Counted from the stretch's first letter, positions 40,063 through 49,670 are shown. The stretch is 64,000 nucleotides of DNA from an uncultured Lachnospiraceae bacterium (GCA_910586205.1 CAJUGD010000004.1:62001-126000), one strand, 5' to 3'. Notes: generated by a model from the letters alone, not told the origin. Made by a program: numbers and translations.

Positions 40063-40908
40063 ATGGGAATAAAGACCTATAACCCATATACACCGTCCAG
40101 AAGACACATGACCAGCTCAGACTTCAGTGAGATTACCAAATCCACACCGGAAAAGTCTTTGGTCACTTCCTTAAAAAAGAATGCGGGACGCAATAACCAG
40201 GGTAAGATTACCGTAAGACACCGCGGAGGCGGCAGCAGAAGAAAATACAGAATCATTGATTTTAAGAGAAATTCCAAGGACGGTATTCCGGCAACCGTGC
40301 TCGGTATTGAGTACGATCCGAACAGAAGCGCCAACATTGCTCTGATTTGCTATGCAGACGGAACAAAGTCCTATATCCTGGCTCCGGCCGGACTGACTGA
40401 CGGCATGAAGGTTATGAGCGGTGAGACTGCAGAGGCCAAGACCGGCAACTGCCTGCCCTTAGCCAACATTCCGGTAGGTGCACAGATTCACAACATTGAA
40501 CTTCATCCAGGTAAGGGAGGACAGCTGGTGCGTTCAGCAGGCAATGCGGCGCAGCTTATGGCAAAGGAAGGCAAATATGCTACTTTAAGACTTCCCTCCG
40601 GTGAGATGAGAATGGTTCCGATTGTATGCCGCGCTACTATCGGTGTGGTGGGCAACGGGGAACACAACCTGATTAATATTGGTAAAGCAGGAAGAAAACG
40701 TCATATGGGTATCCGTCCTACGGTCCGCGGTTCCGTCATGAACCCCAACGACCATCCGCACGGCGGTGGTGAGGGCAAGACCGGTATCGGCCGTCCGGGT
40801 CCGAGCACCCCATGGGGTAAGCCGGCACTGGGCCTTAAGACCAGAAAGAAGAATAAACAGTCCAATAAGCTCATCATCAGAAGACGTGATGGCAAGACGA
40901 TCAAATAG
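40063..40908 (+). CDS. rplB: 50S ribosomal protein L2
   Basis: 281 residues. GIKTYNPYTPSRRHM start and the conserved C-terminal MNPNDHPHGGGEGKTGIGR with the histidine needed near the peptidyl-transferase centre. Ribosome binding site AGAGGAG. Confidence 0.98.
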   Translation: MGIKTYNPYTPSRRHMTSSDFSEITKSTPEKSLVTSLKKNAGRNNQGKITVRHRGGGSRRKYRIIDFKRNSKDGIPATVLGIEYDPNRSANIALICYADGTKSYILAPAGLTDGMKVMSGETAEAKTGNCLPLANIPVGAQIHNIELHPGKGGQLVRSAGNAAQLMAKEGKYATLRLPSGEMRMVPIVCRATIGVVGNGEHNLINIGKAGRKRHMGIRPTVRGSVMNPNDHPHGGGEGKTGIGRPGPSTPWGKPALGLKTRKKNKQSNKLIIRRRDGKTIK

Positions 40909-40928
40909 TTGAAGGAGGATCAAACCCT

Positions 40929-41207
40929 ATGGGACGTTCATTAAAAAAAGGACCATTTGCAGACGCACATCTGCTGAAAAAGATAGATGCATTGAACGCT
41001 TCAGGCCAGCATCAGGTGATCAAGACCTGGTCCCGCCGTTCTACCATCTTTCCTCAGATGGTTGGACATACCATTGCAGTCCATGACGGCAGAAAGCATG
41101 TTCCGGTGTATGTGACTGAGGATATGGTAGGCCATAAGCTGGGCGAGTTTGTCGCTACCAGAACTTACAGGGGCCACGGCAAAGATGAGAAGAAATCCAA
41201 ACGGTAA
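40929..41207 (+). CDS. rpsS: 30S ribosomal protein S19
   Basis: 92 residues (MGRSLKKGPFADAHLLKKID start). Head of the 30S subunit. Follows rplB by 20 bp with AAGGAGG. Confidence 0.97.
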   Translation: MGRSLKKGPFADAHLLKKIDALNASGQHQVIKTWSRRSTIFPQMVGHTIAVHDGRKHVPVYVTEDMVGHKLGEFVATRTYRGHGKDEKKSKR

Positions 41208-41236
41208 TCACCGCATTTGAAAGGAGGTTATTAGCA

Positions 41237-41623
41237 ATGGCTAAGGGACATAGAAGTCAGATTAAGAGAGAGAGAAACGCCAATAAGGACACCAGGCCGT
41301 CTGCCAAGTTATCCTATGCCCGCGTATCCGTTCAGAAGGCGTGTTTCGTTTTGGACGCGATTCGGGGTAAGGATTTAGAGACTGCGATTGGTATTGTAAC
41401 CTACAATCCCAGATATGCTTCTACTTTAATTAAGAAATTACTGGAATCGGCAGCAGCCAATGCCGAGAACAACAATGGTATGGACCGCTCCAGACTGTAT
41501 GTGGAGGAGTGCTACGCCAACAAAGGACCGACCATGAAGAGAGTAAAACCAAGGGCACAGGGCAGAGCTTACAGAATCGAGAAAAGAATGAGCCACATCA
41601 CCGTTGTGCTGAATGAAAGATAG
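41237..41623 (+). CDS. rplV: 50S ribosomal protein L22
   Basis: 128 residues with the tunnel-lining hairpin near GPTMKRVKPRAQGRAYRI. The N-terminus (MAKGHRSQIKRERNANKDTR) is longer than in E. coli, as is usual in Clostridia. Confidence 0.96.
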   Translation: MAKGHRSQIKRERNANKDTRPSAKLSYARVSVQKACFVLDAIRGKDLETAIGIVTYNPRYASTLIKKLLESAAANAENNNGMDRSRLYVEECYANKGPTMKRVKPRAQGRAYRIEKRMSHITVVLNER

Positions 41624-41632
41624 GAGGCAAAT

Positions 41633-42289
41633 ATGGGACAGAAAGTTAATCCACATGGCTTGAGAGTCGGTGTTATCAAGGACTGGGATTCCAAATGGTA
41701 CGCAGAGGGCGACTTCGCCGACTGTCTGATTGAAGATTATAATATCCGTAAATTTCTGAAGAAAAGGCTGTTTGATTCAGGGGTTTCCAAGATTGAGATT
41801 GAGAGAGCTTCCGAGAGAGTGAAGGTCATTATCTATACAGCAAAACCGGGTGTTGTCATCGGTAAGGGAGGATCTGCCATTGAAAAGCTTAAAGGCGAGG
41901 TTCAGAAGATGACAGACAAAAAGCTTTTGATTGACATTAAGGAGATCAAAAGACCGGAGCGCGATGCACAGCTTGTGGCAGAGAGCATTGCGCAGCAGCT
42001 TGAGAACCGTGTGTCTTTCCGCCGTGCCATGAAGTCTACTATGGGACGTTCCATGAAGGCTGGTGTAAAGGGCATTAAGGCTGCTGTGGGCGGACGTCTG
42101 GGCGGCGCTGATATTGCTCGTACCGAGTTTTACAGTGAGGGCACCATTCCGCTGCAGACCTTAAGAGCAGATATTGACTATGGGTTCGCTGAGGCAGATA
42201 CTACCTACGGCAAGCTTGGCGTTAAGGTGTGGATCTACAAGGGCGAAGTACTTCCTGCTAAGGGAAACAAGGAAGGGAGCGATAAATAA
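41633..42289 (+). CDS. rpsC: 30S ribosomal protein S3
   Basis: 218 residues: KH domain with the GXXG loop GKGG (AKPGVVIGKGGSAIEKLKGE) and C-terminal domain. Part of the mRNA entry site. Its stop overlaps the start of rplP (TAATG). Confidence 0.97.
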   Translation: MGQKVNPHGLRVGVIKDWDSKWYAEGDFADCLIEDYNIRKFLKKRLFDSGVSKIEIERASERVKVIIYTAKPGVVIGKGGSAIEKLKGEVQKMTDKKLLIDIKEIKRPERDAQLVAESIAQQLENRVSFRRAMKSTMGRSMKAGVKGIKAAVGGRLGGADIARTEFYSEGTIPLQTLRADIDYGFAEADTTYGKLGVKVWIYKGEVLPAKGNKEGSDK

Positions 42290-42714
42290 TGTTAATGCCA
42301 AAAAGAGTGAAGCGCCGCAAACAGTTCCGCGGAAGCATGGCGGGCAAGGCGATGAGAGGGAACACCATTAGTTATGGTGAATATGGCCTGGTGGCAACAG
42401 AACCCTGCTGGATTAAGTCCAATCAGATTGAGGCAGCCCGTGTGGCTATGACCCGTTATATCAAGCGTGGCGGTAAAGTATGGATCAAGATTTTCCCGGA
42501 TAAGCCAGTTACGGCAAAACCTGCTGAAACTCGTATGGGTTCTGGTAAGGGCGCACTGGAGTACTGGGTAGCAGTTGTGAAGCCGGGCAGAGTGATGTTT
42601 GAGATTGCAGGCGTTCCTGAGGAGACGGCCCGCGAGGCATTGCGTCTTGCCATGCATAAGTTGCCCTGCAAATGTAAGATTGCTGCTAAAGCAGATTTAG
42701 AAGGCGGTGAATAA
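42289..42714 (+). CDS. rplP: 50S ribosomal protein L16
   Basis: 141 residues (MLMPKRVKRRKQFRGSM). Binds 5S/23S rRNA near the A site. Start overlaps the rpsC stop; rpmC follows after 2 bp. Confidence 0.97.
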   Translation: MLMPKRVKRRKQFRGSMAGKAMRGNTISYGEYGLVATEPCWIKSNQIEAARVAMTRYIKRGGKVWIKIFPDKPVTAKPAETRMGSGKGALEYWVAVVKPGRVMFEIAGVPEETAREALRLAMHKLPCKCKIAAKADLEGGE

Positions 42715-42716
42715 CA

Positions 42717-42923
42717 GTGAAGACTAATAAATTCGTAGAAGGATTAAAGGGTAAAACGGCTGCAGAGCTGCAGGAAGAATTGGTAGCTGCAAAGAAAGAA
42801 CTGTTCAACTTGAGATTCCAGAATGCGACCAACCAACTGGATAATACCAGCAGAATCAAAGAGGTCCGCAAGAATATTGCCAGGATTCAGACTGTTATCA
42901 CAGAAAAGTCAAAACTGGCATGA
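42717..42923 (+). CDS. rpmC: 50S ribosomal protein L29
   Basis: 68 residues, mainly helical (MKTNKFVEGLKGKTAAELQ). GTG start directly after rplP; the site GGCGGTG lies inside the end of rplP. A 131-base gap with a small CACTTA/TAAGTG hairpin follows before rpsQ. Confidence 0.94.
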   Translation: MKTNKFVEGLKGKTAAELQEELVAAKKELFNLRFQNATNQLDNTSRIKEVRKNIARIQTVITEKSKLA

Positions 42924-43054
42924 CCGAAAGCAGCTTGGCGAATCGGATCCAAAGGCGGCCGATGAGCTTAGTGCAAGGTCGTTCACGATGCATGGAGCAC
43001 TTAACGCTAAGTGAACAAACCCGTCAACGTAGTGAAAGAGAGGAGATTTAAGAC

Positions 43055-43309
43055 ATGGAAAGAAATCTGAGAAAGACCCGTGTCGGTAAAGTCGTTAGCG
43101 ATAAAATGGATAAAACGATCGTGGTTGCCATTGAGGACCATGTGAAGCATCCTTTGTACGGTAAGATCGTGAAAAAGACCGTAAAGCTGAAAGCCCATGA
43201 CGAGAAGAATGAGTGCGGCGCAGGCGATACCGTAAAGGTGATGGAAACCAGACCTTTGTCCAAGGACAAGAGATGGAGACTGGTGGAGATTATTGAGAAG
43301 GCGAAGTAA
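43055..43309 (+). CDS. rpsQ: 30S ribosomal protein S17
   Basis: 84 residues of OB-fold (RNLRKTRVGKVVSDKMDKT start, ETRPLSKDKRWRLVEI end). AGGAG ribosome binding site. Early assembly protein of the 30S subunit. Confidence 0.97.
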   Translation: MERNLRKTRVGKVVSDKMDKTIVVAIEDHVKHPLYGKIVKKTVKLKAHDEKNECGAGDTVKVMETRPLSKDKRWRLVEIIEKAK

Positions 43310-43339
43310 TATAAGATACCCTGAAAGGAGTTGGCAGGC

Positions 43340-43708
43340 ATGATTCAGCAGGAGACCAGACTGAGAGTTGCCGATAACACAGGCGCAAAAGAGCTTCTTT
43401 GCATCCGTGTTATGGGTGGTTCCACGAGAAGATATGCGAATATTGGTGATATAATTGTCGCGTCCGTCAAAGATGCAACACCAGGCGGCGTTGTAAAGAA
43501 GGGCGATGTGGTAAAGGCCGTTGTAGTGCGTACCGTTAAAGGCGCCCGCCGGAAGGATGGGTCCTACATCCGGTTTGATGAGAATGCAGCAGTGATCATC
43601 AAGGATGACAAGACCCCGAGAGGCACCCGTATCTTTGGACCGGTTGCCAGAGAGCTGCGTGAGAAACAGTTTATGAAGATTGTTTCCCTAGCGCCAGAAG
43701 TACTGTAA
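43340..43708 (+). CDS. rplN: 50S ribosomal protein L14
   Basis: 122 residues with MIQQETRLRVADNTGAKEL start. The in-frame TTG 9 bp upstream was rejected because it lies against the AAGGAG site and would add three residues absent from the family. L14 lies at the subunit interface. Confidence 0.96.
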   Translation: MIQQETRLRVADNTGAKELLCIRVMGGSTRRYANIGDIIVASVKDATPGGVVKKGDVVKAVVVRTVKGARRKDGSYIRFDENAAVIIKDDKTPRGTRIFGPVARELREKQFMKIVSLAPEVL

Positions 43709-43721
43709 GGAGGTATGGACT

Positions 43722-44021
43722 GTGCATAAAATTAAGAGAGATGATCTGGTAAAGGTGATCACAGGAAAAGATAAAGATAAAACCGGCAAAGTGCTGCACG
43801 TTCATGACGGCAGGGTGATCGTTGAGGGCTGCAATATGGTGACAAAGCATTCTAAGCCGAGCGCAGGCAATCCTCAGGGCGGTATTGTTCGTCAGGAAGC
43901 CCCCATGGATATTTCCAACGTCATGTTGGTTGTAGACGGGAAAGCCACGAGAGTCGGATTTCAGGTAAAAGATGGCAAGAAGGTTCGTGTTGCCAAGGCA
44001 ACCGGCAAAGTCATTGACTGA
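43722..44021 (+). CDS. rplX: 50S ribosomal protein L24
   Basis: 99 residues with a KOW motif (DDLVKVITGKDKDKTGKV). GTG start 13 bp after rplN, with GGAGGT upstream. One of the two proteins that start 50S assembly. Confidence 0.96.
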   Translation: MHKIKRDDLVKVITGKDKDKTGKVLHVHDGRVIVEGCNMVTKHSKPSAGNPQGGIVRQEAPMDISNVMLVVDGKATRVGFQVKDGKKVRVAKATGKVID

Positions 44022-44044
44022 TTTTGATAAGGAGGAACGTAAGA

Positions 44045-44584
44045 GTGGCTAGATTAAAAGAAATGTATCAGAACGAGATGGTTGACGCTCTGATGAAAAA
44101 ATTTGGTTATAAGAACATCATGCAGGTTCCCAAACTGGATAAGATCGTGGTTAACATGGGTGTGGGCGAAGCCAAGGAGAATGCCAAGATCCTGGATTCT
44201 GCAGTCCGTGACTTAGAGCTGATCACTGGTCAGAAGGCTATTACCACCAAGGCGAAAAAGTCTGTTGCAAACTTTAAGCTGAGAGAAGGAATGGCTATCG
44301 GATGTAAGGTTACTCTGCGCGGTGAGAAGATGTATGAGTTTGCAGATCGTTTGATTAACCTGGCGCTGCCCCGTGTCCGTGACTTCCGCGGTGTGAACCC
44401 CAATGCTTTTGACGGCAGAGGAAACTATGCACTGGGTATTAAAGAGCAGTTGATTTTCCCGGAGATTGAATATGATAAGGTTGACAAGGTAAGAGGTATG
44501 GATATTATTTTCGTAACCACTGCCAAGACTGACGAGGAAGCCCGTGAACTTTTGACATTATTCAATATGCCATTTGCTAAATAA
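44045..44584 (+). CDS. rplE: 50S ribosomal protein L5
   Basis: 179 residues. GTG at 44045 was chosen because AAGGAGG lies 10 bp upstream; the frame from 44024 would overlap the ribosome binding site. L5 binds 5S rRNA and contacts tRNA at the P site. Confidence 0.95.
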   Translation: MARLKEMYQNEMVDALMKKFGYKNIMQVPKLDKIVVNMGVGEAKENAKILDSAVRDLELITGQKAITTKAKKSVANFKLREGMAIGCKVTLRGEKMYEFADRLINLALPRVRDFRGVNPNAFDGRGNYALGIKEQLIFPEIEYDKVDKVRGMDIIFVTTAKTDEEARELLTLFNMPFAK

Positions 44585-44599
44585 CAGGAGGAATGATCC

Positions 44600-44785
44600 A
44601 TGGCGAAAACTTCAATGAAGATTAAACAGCAGCGTCCGGCGAAATTCTCCACCAGAGAATACAACCGCTGCAGAATCTGCGGACGTCCGCACGCATATTT
44701 GAGAAAGTATGGGATTTGCCGTATATGCTTCCGTGAGCTGGCATACAAGGGACAGATTCCTGGCGTTAAGAAAGCAAGCTGGTGA
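44600..44785 (+). CDS. rpsN: 30S ribosomal protein S14, zinc-binding type
   Basis: 61 residues with CRIC and CRICF pairs, the zinc (type Z) form of S14 typical of Gram-positives. The protein may fail under zinc shortage, where other genomes carry a zinc-free paralogue; none is visible here. A 172-base gap without a gene follows. Confidence 0.96.
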   Translation: MAKTSMKIKQQRPAKFSTREYNRCRICGRPHAYLRKYGICRICFRELAYKGQIPGVKKASW

Positions 44786-44957
44786 CCTTTAACGGCTTGA
44801 AGGTTCTTTTGCCGTATGGCAGAAGATAACCGTAAAAGCGGGAGAAAAGGCCGTCCGCGGCGTCCGGATGTATTTTCTTTGAAAATCTTACAGACAGAAC
44901 GGACTATCGCAAAGCGCGTGAAAATCAGCACTATAATCAAGGAGGAAAATATCTACC

Positions 44958-45359
44958 ATGACAATGAGTGATCCCATCGCAGATATGCTTACAAGAATCC
45001 GTAATGCAAATACTGCTAAGCATGATACAGTAGACGTACCCTCATCCAAGATGAAGCTGGCTATTGCCGACATCCTGGTAAAGGAGGGCTATGTTCAGAA
45101 ATATGATATCGTTGAGGACGGCGCATTTAAGACAATCCGCATTACCTTAAAGTACGGCGCTGACAAGAATGAGAAGATCATTACCGGTATCAAGAGAATT
45201 TCCAAGCCAGGTCTGCGTGTGTACGCAAATAAAGAGGACCTGCCGAAAGTTTTAGGCGGTCTTGGAACCGCTATCATTTCTACAAACCAGGGCGTGGTGA
45301 CAGATAAGCAGGCCCGTCAGTTAGGTGTAGGCGGCGAAGTACTGGCATTTGTGTGGTAA
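44958..45359 (+). CDS. rpsH: 30S ribosomal protein S8
   Basis: 133 residues (MSDPIADMLTRIRNAN near the start, GVVTDKQARQLGVGGEVLAF end). In E. coli S8 is the spc-operon repressor. AAGGAGG site 12 bp upstream of the ATG used; a second ATG two codons on is also possible. Confidence 0.96.
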   Translation: MTMSDPIADMLTRIRNANTAKHDTVDVPSSKMKLAIADILVKEGYVQKYDIVEDGAFKTIRITLKYGADKNEKIITGIKRISKPGLRVYANKEDLPKVLGGLGTAIISTNQGVVTDKQARQLGVGGEVLAFVW

Positions 45360-45447
45360 GCTGAAAGCACAAATAAGAACGAAATGAACTGAAAACAGAA
45401 AAGGCGCACAAGTCTTTTCCGAAAATTTAAGTAGGAGGTAAAATGGC

Positions 45448-45990
45448 ATGTCACGTATTGGAAGAATGCCAATCGCGATTCCGGCAGGTGTGACCGTGAC
45501 GATCGCGGAGAATAATAAAGTGACTGTAAAAGGTCCAAAGGGGACTCTGGAGAGAGAACTTCCCACAGAAATGTCAATCAAAGAAGAAGATGGACATATT
45601 GTAGTAACCAGACCCAATGACTTAAAGAAGATGAAATCCCTTCACGGTCTTACCAGAACCCTGATCAACAATATGGTAGTTGGTGTTACCAACGGCTATG
45701 AGAAGGTTCTTGAGGTAAACGGCGTCGGTTACCGCGCATCCAAACAGGGAAAGAAATTAACCTTAAACCTGGGTTATTCTCATCCGGTTGAGATGGAGGA
45801 TCCGGAAGGATTAGAGACCGTCTTGGAAGGGCAGAATAAGATTACGGTAAAAGGTATTGATAAAGAGAAGGTTGGCCAGTACGCTGCCGAAATCAGAGAC
45901 AAGAGAAGACCTGAGCCGTATAAGGGCAAAGGAATTAAGTACGCTGACGAGACAATCAGACGTAAAGTTGGTAAGACTGGTAAGAAATAA
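45448..45990 (+). CDS. rplF: 50S ribosomal protein L6
   Basis: 180 residues with SRIGRMPIAIPAGVTV start and the conserved end KRRPEPYKGKGIKYADETI. Binds near the factor-binding site. Confidence 0.97.
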   Translation: MSRIGRMPIAIPAGVTVTIAENNKVTVKGPKGTLERELPTEMSIKEEDGHIVVTRPNDLKKMKSLHGLTRTLINNMVVGVTNGYEKVLEVNGVGYRASKQGKKLTLNLGYSHPVEMEDPEGLETVLEGQNKITVKGIDKEKVGQYAAEIRDKRRPEPYKGKGIKYADETIRRKVGKTGKK

Positions 45991-46007
45991 TTAAGGAGAG
46001 TGCGAAA

Positions 46008-46376
46008 ATGGTTAGCAAGAAATCAAGAAATGAAGTTCGCGTAAAAAAACATACCAGATTACGTAACCGCTTTGCAGGAACTGCAGAGAGACCGCGTCTG
46101 GCTGTGTTCAGAAGCAACAATCATATGTATGCGCAGATTATTGACGATTCTGTAGGCAATACTCTGGCAGCAGCATCTACCTTGGAGAAGGCGGCAAAAG
46201 AGGAACTGGAACATACCAATGATGTGGCTGCTGCCAGCTATGTTGGAACTCTGATCGCTAAGAGGGCGCTGGAGAAGGGAATCGAGGAGGTTGTATTTGA
46301 CCGGGGCGGTTTCATTTACCAGGGTAAAATTCAGGCACTTGCAGATGCGGCCCGTGAAGCCGGTCTGAAATTCTAG
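46008..46376 (+). CDS. rplR: 50S ribosomal protein L18
   Basis: 122 residues, 5S rRNA-binding (RLRNRFAGTAERPRLAVFRS and AKRALEKGIEEVVFDRGGF). AAGGAGAG ribosome binding site. Confidence 0.97.
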   Translation: MVSKKSRNEVRVKKHTRLRNRFAGTAERPRLAVFRSNNHMYAQIIDDSVGNTLAAASTLEKAAKEELEHTNDVAAASYVGTLIAKRALEKGIEEVVFDRGGFIYQGKIQALADAAREAGLKF

Positions 46377-46392
46377 TAGAGAGGAGAGCAGC

Positions 46393-46902
46393 ATGAAGCG
46401 TACAATTATTGACGCAAGTCAGTTAGAGTTAAATGACAATGTAGTAGCAATCAAGCGTGTATCAAAGACCGTTAAAGGCGGCCGTACCATGAGATTCTCT
46501 GCTCTGGTAGTGGTTGGCGACGGCAACGGCCATGTAGGTGCAGGCTTAGGCAAGGCCGGAGAGGTGCCGGAGGCTATCCGCAAAGGAAAAGAGGCTGCAG
46601 CTAAGAATCTTGTGGAAGTTCCGGTAGATGAGAACCAGAGTATTCCCCATGACATTCTTGCTCAGTTCGGCAGTTCCAGCGTACTGATGAAGAAGGCTCC
46701 GGAAGGTACTGGTATCATCGCAGGCGGTCCGGCTCGTGCCGTGCTGGAGCTGGCTGGAATCAAGAATGTCCGTGCCAAGTCTTTAGGTTCCAACAATAAA
46801 ACCAATGTGGTTCTTGCCGTGATTCAGGGACTGACCCAGCTTAAAACTCCGGAGGAGTATGCGAGACTGCGCGGCAAATCCGTAGATGAGATTGTGGGCT
46901 AA
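46393..46902 (+). CDS. rpsE: 30S ribosomal protein S5
   Basis: 169 residues with double-stranded RNA-binding fold (NVVAIKRVSKTVKGGRTMRF, GHVGAGLGKAGEVPEAIRKG). Contributes to decoding fidelity. Confidence 0.97.
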   Translation: MKRTIIDASQLELNDNVVAIKRVSKTVKGGRTMRFSALVVVGDGNGHVGAGLGKAGEVPEAIRKGKEAAAKNLVEVPVDENQSIPHDILAQFGSSSVLMKKAPEGTGIIAGGPARAVLELAGIKNVRAKSLGSNNKTNVVLAVIQGLTQLKTPEEYARLRGKSVDEIVG

Positions 46903-46915
46903 GGAGGAGAATAAA

Positions 46916-47098
46916 ATGGCAGAGAAGTTAAGAGTGACATTAGTCAAATCCCCCATCGGGGCAGTTCCTAAGCACAGGGCGACGGTGGAGGCTTTGGGCC
47001 TTAGAAAGCTTAATAAGACCGTTGAGCTGCCGGATAATGATGCTGTCAGAGGCATGATCTGGCATGTGAAACATCTGGTAAAAGTAGAAGAAGTCTAA
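46916..47098 (+). CDS. rpmD: 50S ribosomal protein L30
   Basis: 60 residues (KLRVTLVKSPIGAVPKHRAT). The ATG at 46916 follows AAGGAGG; the longer frame from 46886 overlaps rpsE and was rejected. Confidence 0.95.
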   Translation: MAEKLRVTLVKSPIGAVPKHRATVEALGLRKLNKTVELPDNDAVRGMIWHVKHLVKVEEV

Positions 47099-47124
47099 CT
47101 ACCGAAGTAAGGAGGTGCAATGTG

Positions 47125-47565
47125 ATGGATTTATCGAATTTACAACCGGCTGCCGGCTCCAAACAGAGCGATAATTTCAGGAGAGGGCGCGGTCATGGTT
47201 CAGGCAACGGCAAAACTGCCGGTAAGGGCCATAAGGGTCAGAAAGCCCGTTCCGGTGCTCCAAGACCCGGATTTGAAGGTGGTCAGATGCCTCTGTACCG
47301 CCGTATTCCAAAGAGAGGATTTACAAACCGCAATACTAAAGAAATCGTAGCAATCAATGTAAGCGCCCTGGAGCGTTTTGATAATGATGCAGTGGTTACG
47401 GTAGAGTCCCTGATGGAGTGCGGTATCATCAAGAATCCAAGAGACGGCGTCAAGATTCTTGGTGATGGAGAATTAACCAAAAAGCTGACCGTAAAAGTAG
47501 ATGCATTCAGCGAGGGTGCAAAAACAAAGATTGAGGCTTTAGGTGGAACCTGCGAGGTGATCTAA
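47125..47565 (+). CDS. rplO: 50S ribosomal protein L15
   Basis: 146 residues (MDLSNLQPAAGSKQ start, GRGHGSGNGKTAGKGHKGQ loop). ATG 47125 used rather than the adjacent GTG. Ends 1 bp before secY. Confidence 0.96.
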   Translation: MDLSNLQPAAGSKQSDNFRRGRGHGSGNGKTAGKGHKGQKARSGAPRPGFEGGQMPLYRRIPKRGFTNRNTKEIVAINVSALERFDNDAVVTVESLMECGIIKNPRDGVKILGDGELTKKLTVKVDAFSEGAKTKIEALGGTCEVI

Positions 47566-47566
47566 T

Positions 47567-48904
47567 ATGTTAAAGACACTCCGAAATGCATGGAAGGATA
47601 AGGAGATCCGTAAAAAGCTTCTTTATACTTTCATGATGCTGGTGGTGATTCGCTTCGGATCGGAGCTTCCGATTCCCGGAGTGAACACCTCCTATTTTGC
47701 AGACTTTTTTGCAAAGCAGAGCGGCGATGCATTCAACTTTTTTGACGCCATGACCGGAGGATCCTTTACCTCCATGTCTGTATTGGCGCTAAGCATTACT
47801 CCGTATATCACATCTTCGATCATTATGCAGCTTTTGACGATTGCGATTCCAAAGCTGGAGGAGATGCAGCGGGAGGGTGAGGATGGCAGGAAGAAGATTG
47901 CAGAGTACACCCGTTATCTGACGGTAGTGCTGGCTTTGGTGGAATCTACTGCTATGGCGGTTGGTTTCGGAGGTCAGGGTCTGCTGGTTGGCTATAACGA
48001 CCAGGGATTTTTAGGAAAAGCTTCTTTGGTGATTATTGCTGTGCTGACGATGACTGCGGGAAGTGCATTTTTAATGTGGATTGGTGAGCGGATTACGGAG
48101 AAGGGCGTGGGAAATGGAATTTCCATTGTATTGCTGTTTAACATCGTATCCTCTCTGCCCCAGGATGTCAGTACCTTATACAATACCTTTATGAACGGCA
48201 GAATTATTGCCGTGCAGGTGGTGGCCGTGCTGATGATGCTGGCCGTGGCAGTAGCTATGGTTGTGTTTGTGGTATATCTGCAGGATGGTGAACGCAGGAT
48301 ACCGGTGCAGTATTCGAAAAAGATGGTAGGCAGGAAGATGGTAGGCGGTCAGTCTTCTCATATTCCGTTAAAAGTAAATACCGCCGGCGTAATTCCGGTG
48401 ATCTTTGCGTCTTCCATTTTGTCATTTCCGGTTGTGATCGCACAATTTTTTACTCCGGATTACAGTACAATTCCAGGTAAGATTTTGATGATGCTTAATT
48501 CTTCTTCCTGGTTCCGTCCGGAGATGCCCTGGTATTCCGTAGGGTTGATCATATATATTGTGCTGATTGTTCTCTTTGCGTATTTTTACACGTCCATTAC
48601 CTTTAACCCATTGGAAGTAGCAAATAATATGAAGAAATCCGGCGGTTTCATTCCGGGTATTCGTCCGGGGAAACCAACTTCAGAATATCTGGAAAAGATT
48701 TTAAGCTATATTATTTTTGTCGGCGCCGTGGGGCTGATAATTATCAGTGTGATTCCGATTATGATTTCCGGTGTGTTCGGTGTGAGCCGCCTGTCATTTT
48801 TAGGTACGTCCCTGATTATTATTGTCAGTGTAATTCTGGAAACGATCAAGGCTATTGAGTCTCAGGTGATTGTGCGGAATTACAAGGGATTTTTAAACGA
48901 TTAG
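47567..48904 (+). CDS. secY: Protein translocase subunit SecY
   Basis: 445 residues with ten transmembrane helices, core of the SecYEG protein export channel. It shows PIPGVNTSYF in the plug region, cytoplasmic loops with KSGGFIPGIRPG and the C-terminal tail VRNYKGFLND. Translationally coupled to rplO (1-bp gap). Clustering with ribosomal genes ties membrane-channel production to ribosome production. Confidence 0.97.
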   Translation: MLKTLRNAWKDKEIRKKLLYTFMMLVVIRFGSELPIPGVNTSYFADFFAKQSGDAFNFFDAMTGGSFTSMSVLALSITPYITSSIIMQLLTIAIPKLEEMQREGEDGRKKIAEYTRYLTVVLALVESTAMAVGFGGQGLLVGYNDQGFLGKASLVIIAVLTMTAGSAFLMWIGERITEKGVGNGISIVLLFNIVSSLPQDVSTLYNTFMNGRIIAVQVVAVLMMLAVAVAMVVFVVYLQDGERRIPVQYSKKMVGRKMVGGQSSHIPLKVNTAGVIPVIFASSILSFPVVIAQFFTPDYSTIPGKILMMLNSSSWFRPEMPWYSVGLIIYIVLIVLFAYFYTSITFNPLEVANNMKKSGGFIPGIRPGKPTSEYLEKILSYIIFVGAVGLIIISVIPIMISGVFGVSRLSFLGTSLIIIVSVILETIKAIESQVIVRNYKGFLND

Positions 48905-48917
48905 GATGAGCTGGGAG

Positions 48918-48979
48918 AGCTGCTGCGCAGGAGAATCATGGGCGGCAGCTTTTTCTGCTATATAGTTCTGTACAGAACT
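48918..48979 (+). terminator. Stem-loops between secY and adk
   Basis: AGCTGC...GCAGCT (48918-48950) with extra inner pairs is followed by TTTTTC, which fits an intrinsic terminator or attenuator. The next 16 bases AGTTCTGTACAGAACT (48964-48979) are a perfect palindrome followed by TTTT. They may reduce read-through into adk. Confidence 0.55.
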
Positions 48980-49022
48980 TTTCGGGAAGCAATAAACTTT
49001 ATAAAAATAAGGAGGAGGAAAA

Positions 49023-49667
49023 ATGAAGATTATCATGTTGGGAGCTCCTGGAGCCGGAAAAGGCACTCAGGCTAAAAAGATTGCGGAGAAGTACGGGATT
49101 CCGCACATTTCCACCGGTGATATTTTCCGTGCCAACATTAAGGGAGGCACAGAGCTGGGGATGAAGGCTAAATCCTACATGGATCAGGGACAGCTTGTGC
49201 CGGATGATGTGACCATTGGGATGCTGTTAGACCGGATCAGCCAGGAAGACTGTCAGAACGGGTATGTGCTGGACGGATTTCCGCGGACCATTCCCCAGGC
49301 AGAGAGCTTGACAGAGGCTCTTGAAAAGCGCGGGGAAAAGATGGATTTTGCAGTGGATGTAGATGTGCCGGATGAAGCCATTGTCACCCGGATGGGCGGA
49401 AGAAGGGCTTGTCTGAAGTGCGGCGCCACCTATCACATTGCGTTTAATCCTCCGAAGACAGAGGGTGTGTGCGATGCTTGCCAGGATAAGCTGGTTCTGC
49501 GGGATGACGATAAACCGGAAACCGTTCAGAAGCGTCTGACCGTTTATCATGATCAGACTCAGCCTTTGATTGAGTATTATAAAGGACAGGGGATTCTGGT
49601 GACTGTAGATGGCACCAAGGAGCTGAACCAGGTATTTCAGGATATTGTGGCTGTTCTGGGGGCGTAA
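49023..49667 (+). CDS. adk: Adenylate kinase
   Basis: 214 residues; converts ATP and AMP to two ADP. P-loop GAPGAGKGT (about 7-15), and a LID domain with zinc cysteines (CLKCGATYHI, later CDAC), the Gram-positive zinc form. Strong GGAGGAGG ribosome binding site. Positioned after secY as in Bacillus. Confidence 0.97.
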   Translation: MKIIMLGAPGAGKGTQAKKIAEKYGIPHISTGDIFRANIKGGTELGMKAKSYMDQGQLVPDDVTIGMLLDRISQEDCQNGYVLDGFPRTIPQAESLTEALEKRGEKMDFAVDVDVPDEAIVTRMGGRRACLKCGATYHIAFNPPKTEGVCDACQDKLVLRDDDKPETVQKRLTVYHDQTQPLIEYYKGQGILVTVDGTKELNQVFQDIVAVLGA

Positions 49668-49670
49668 ATT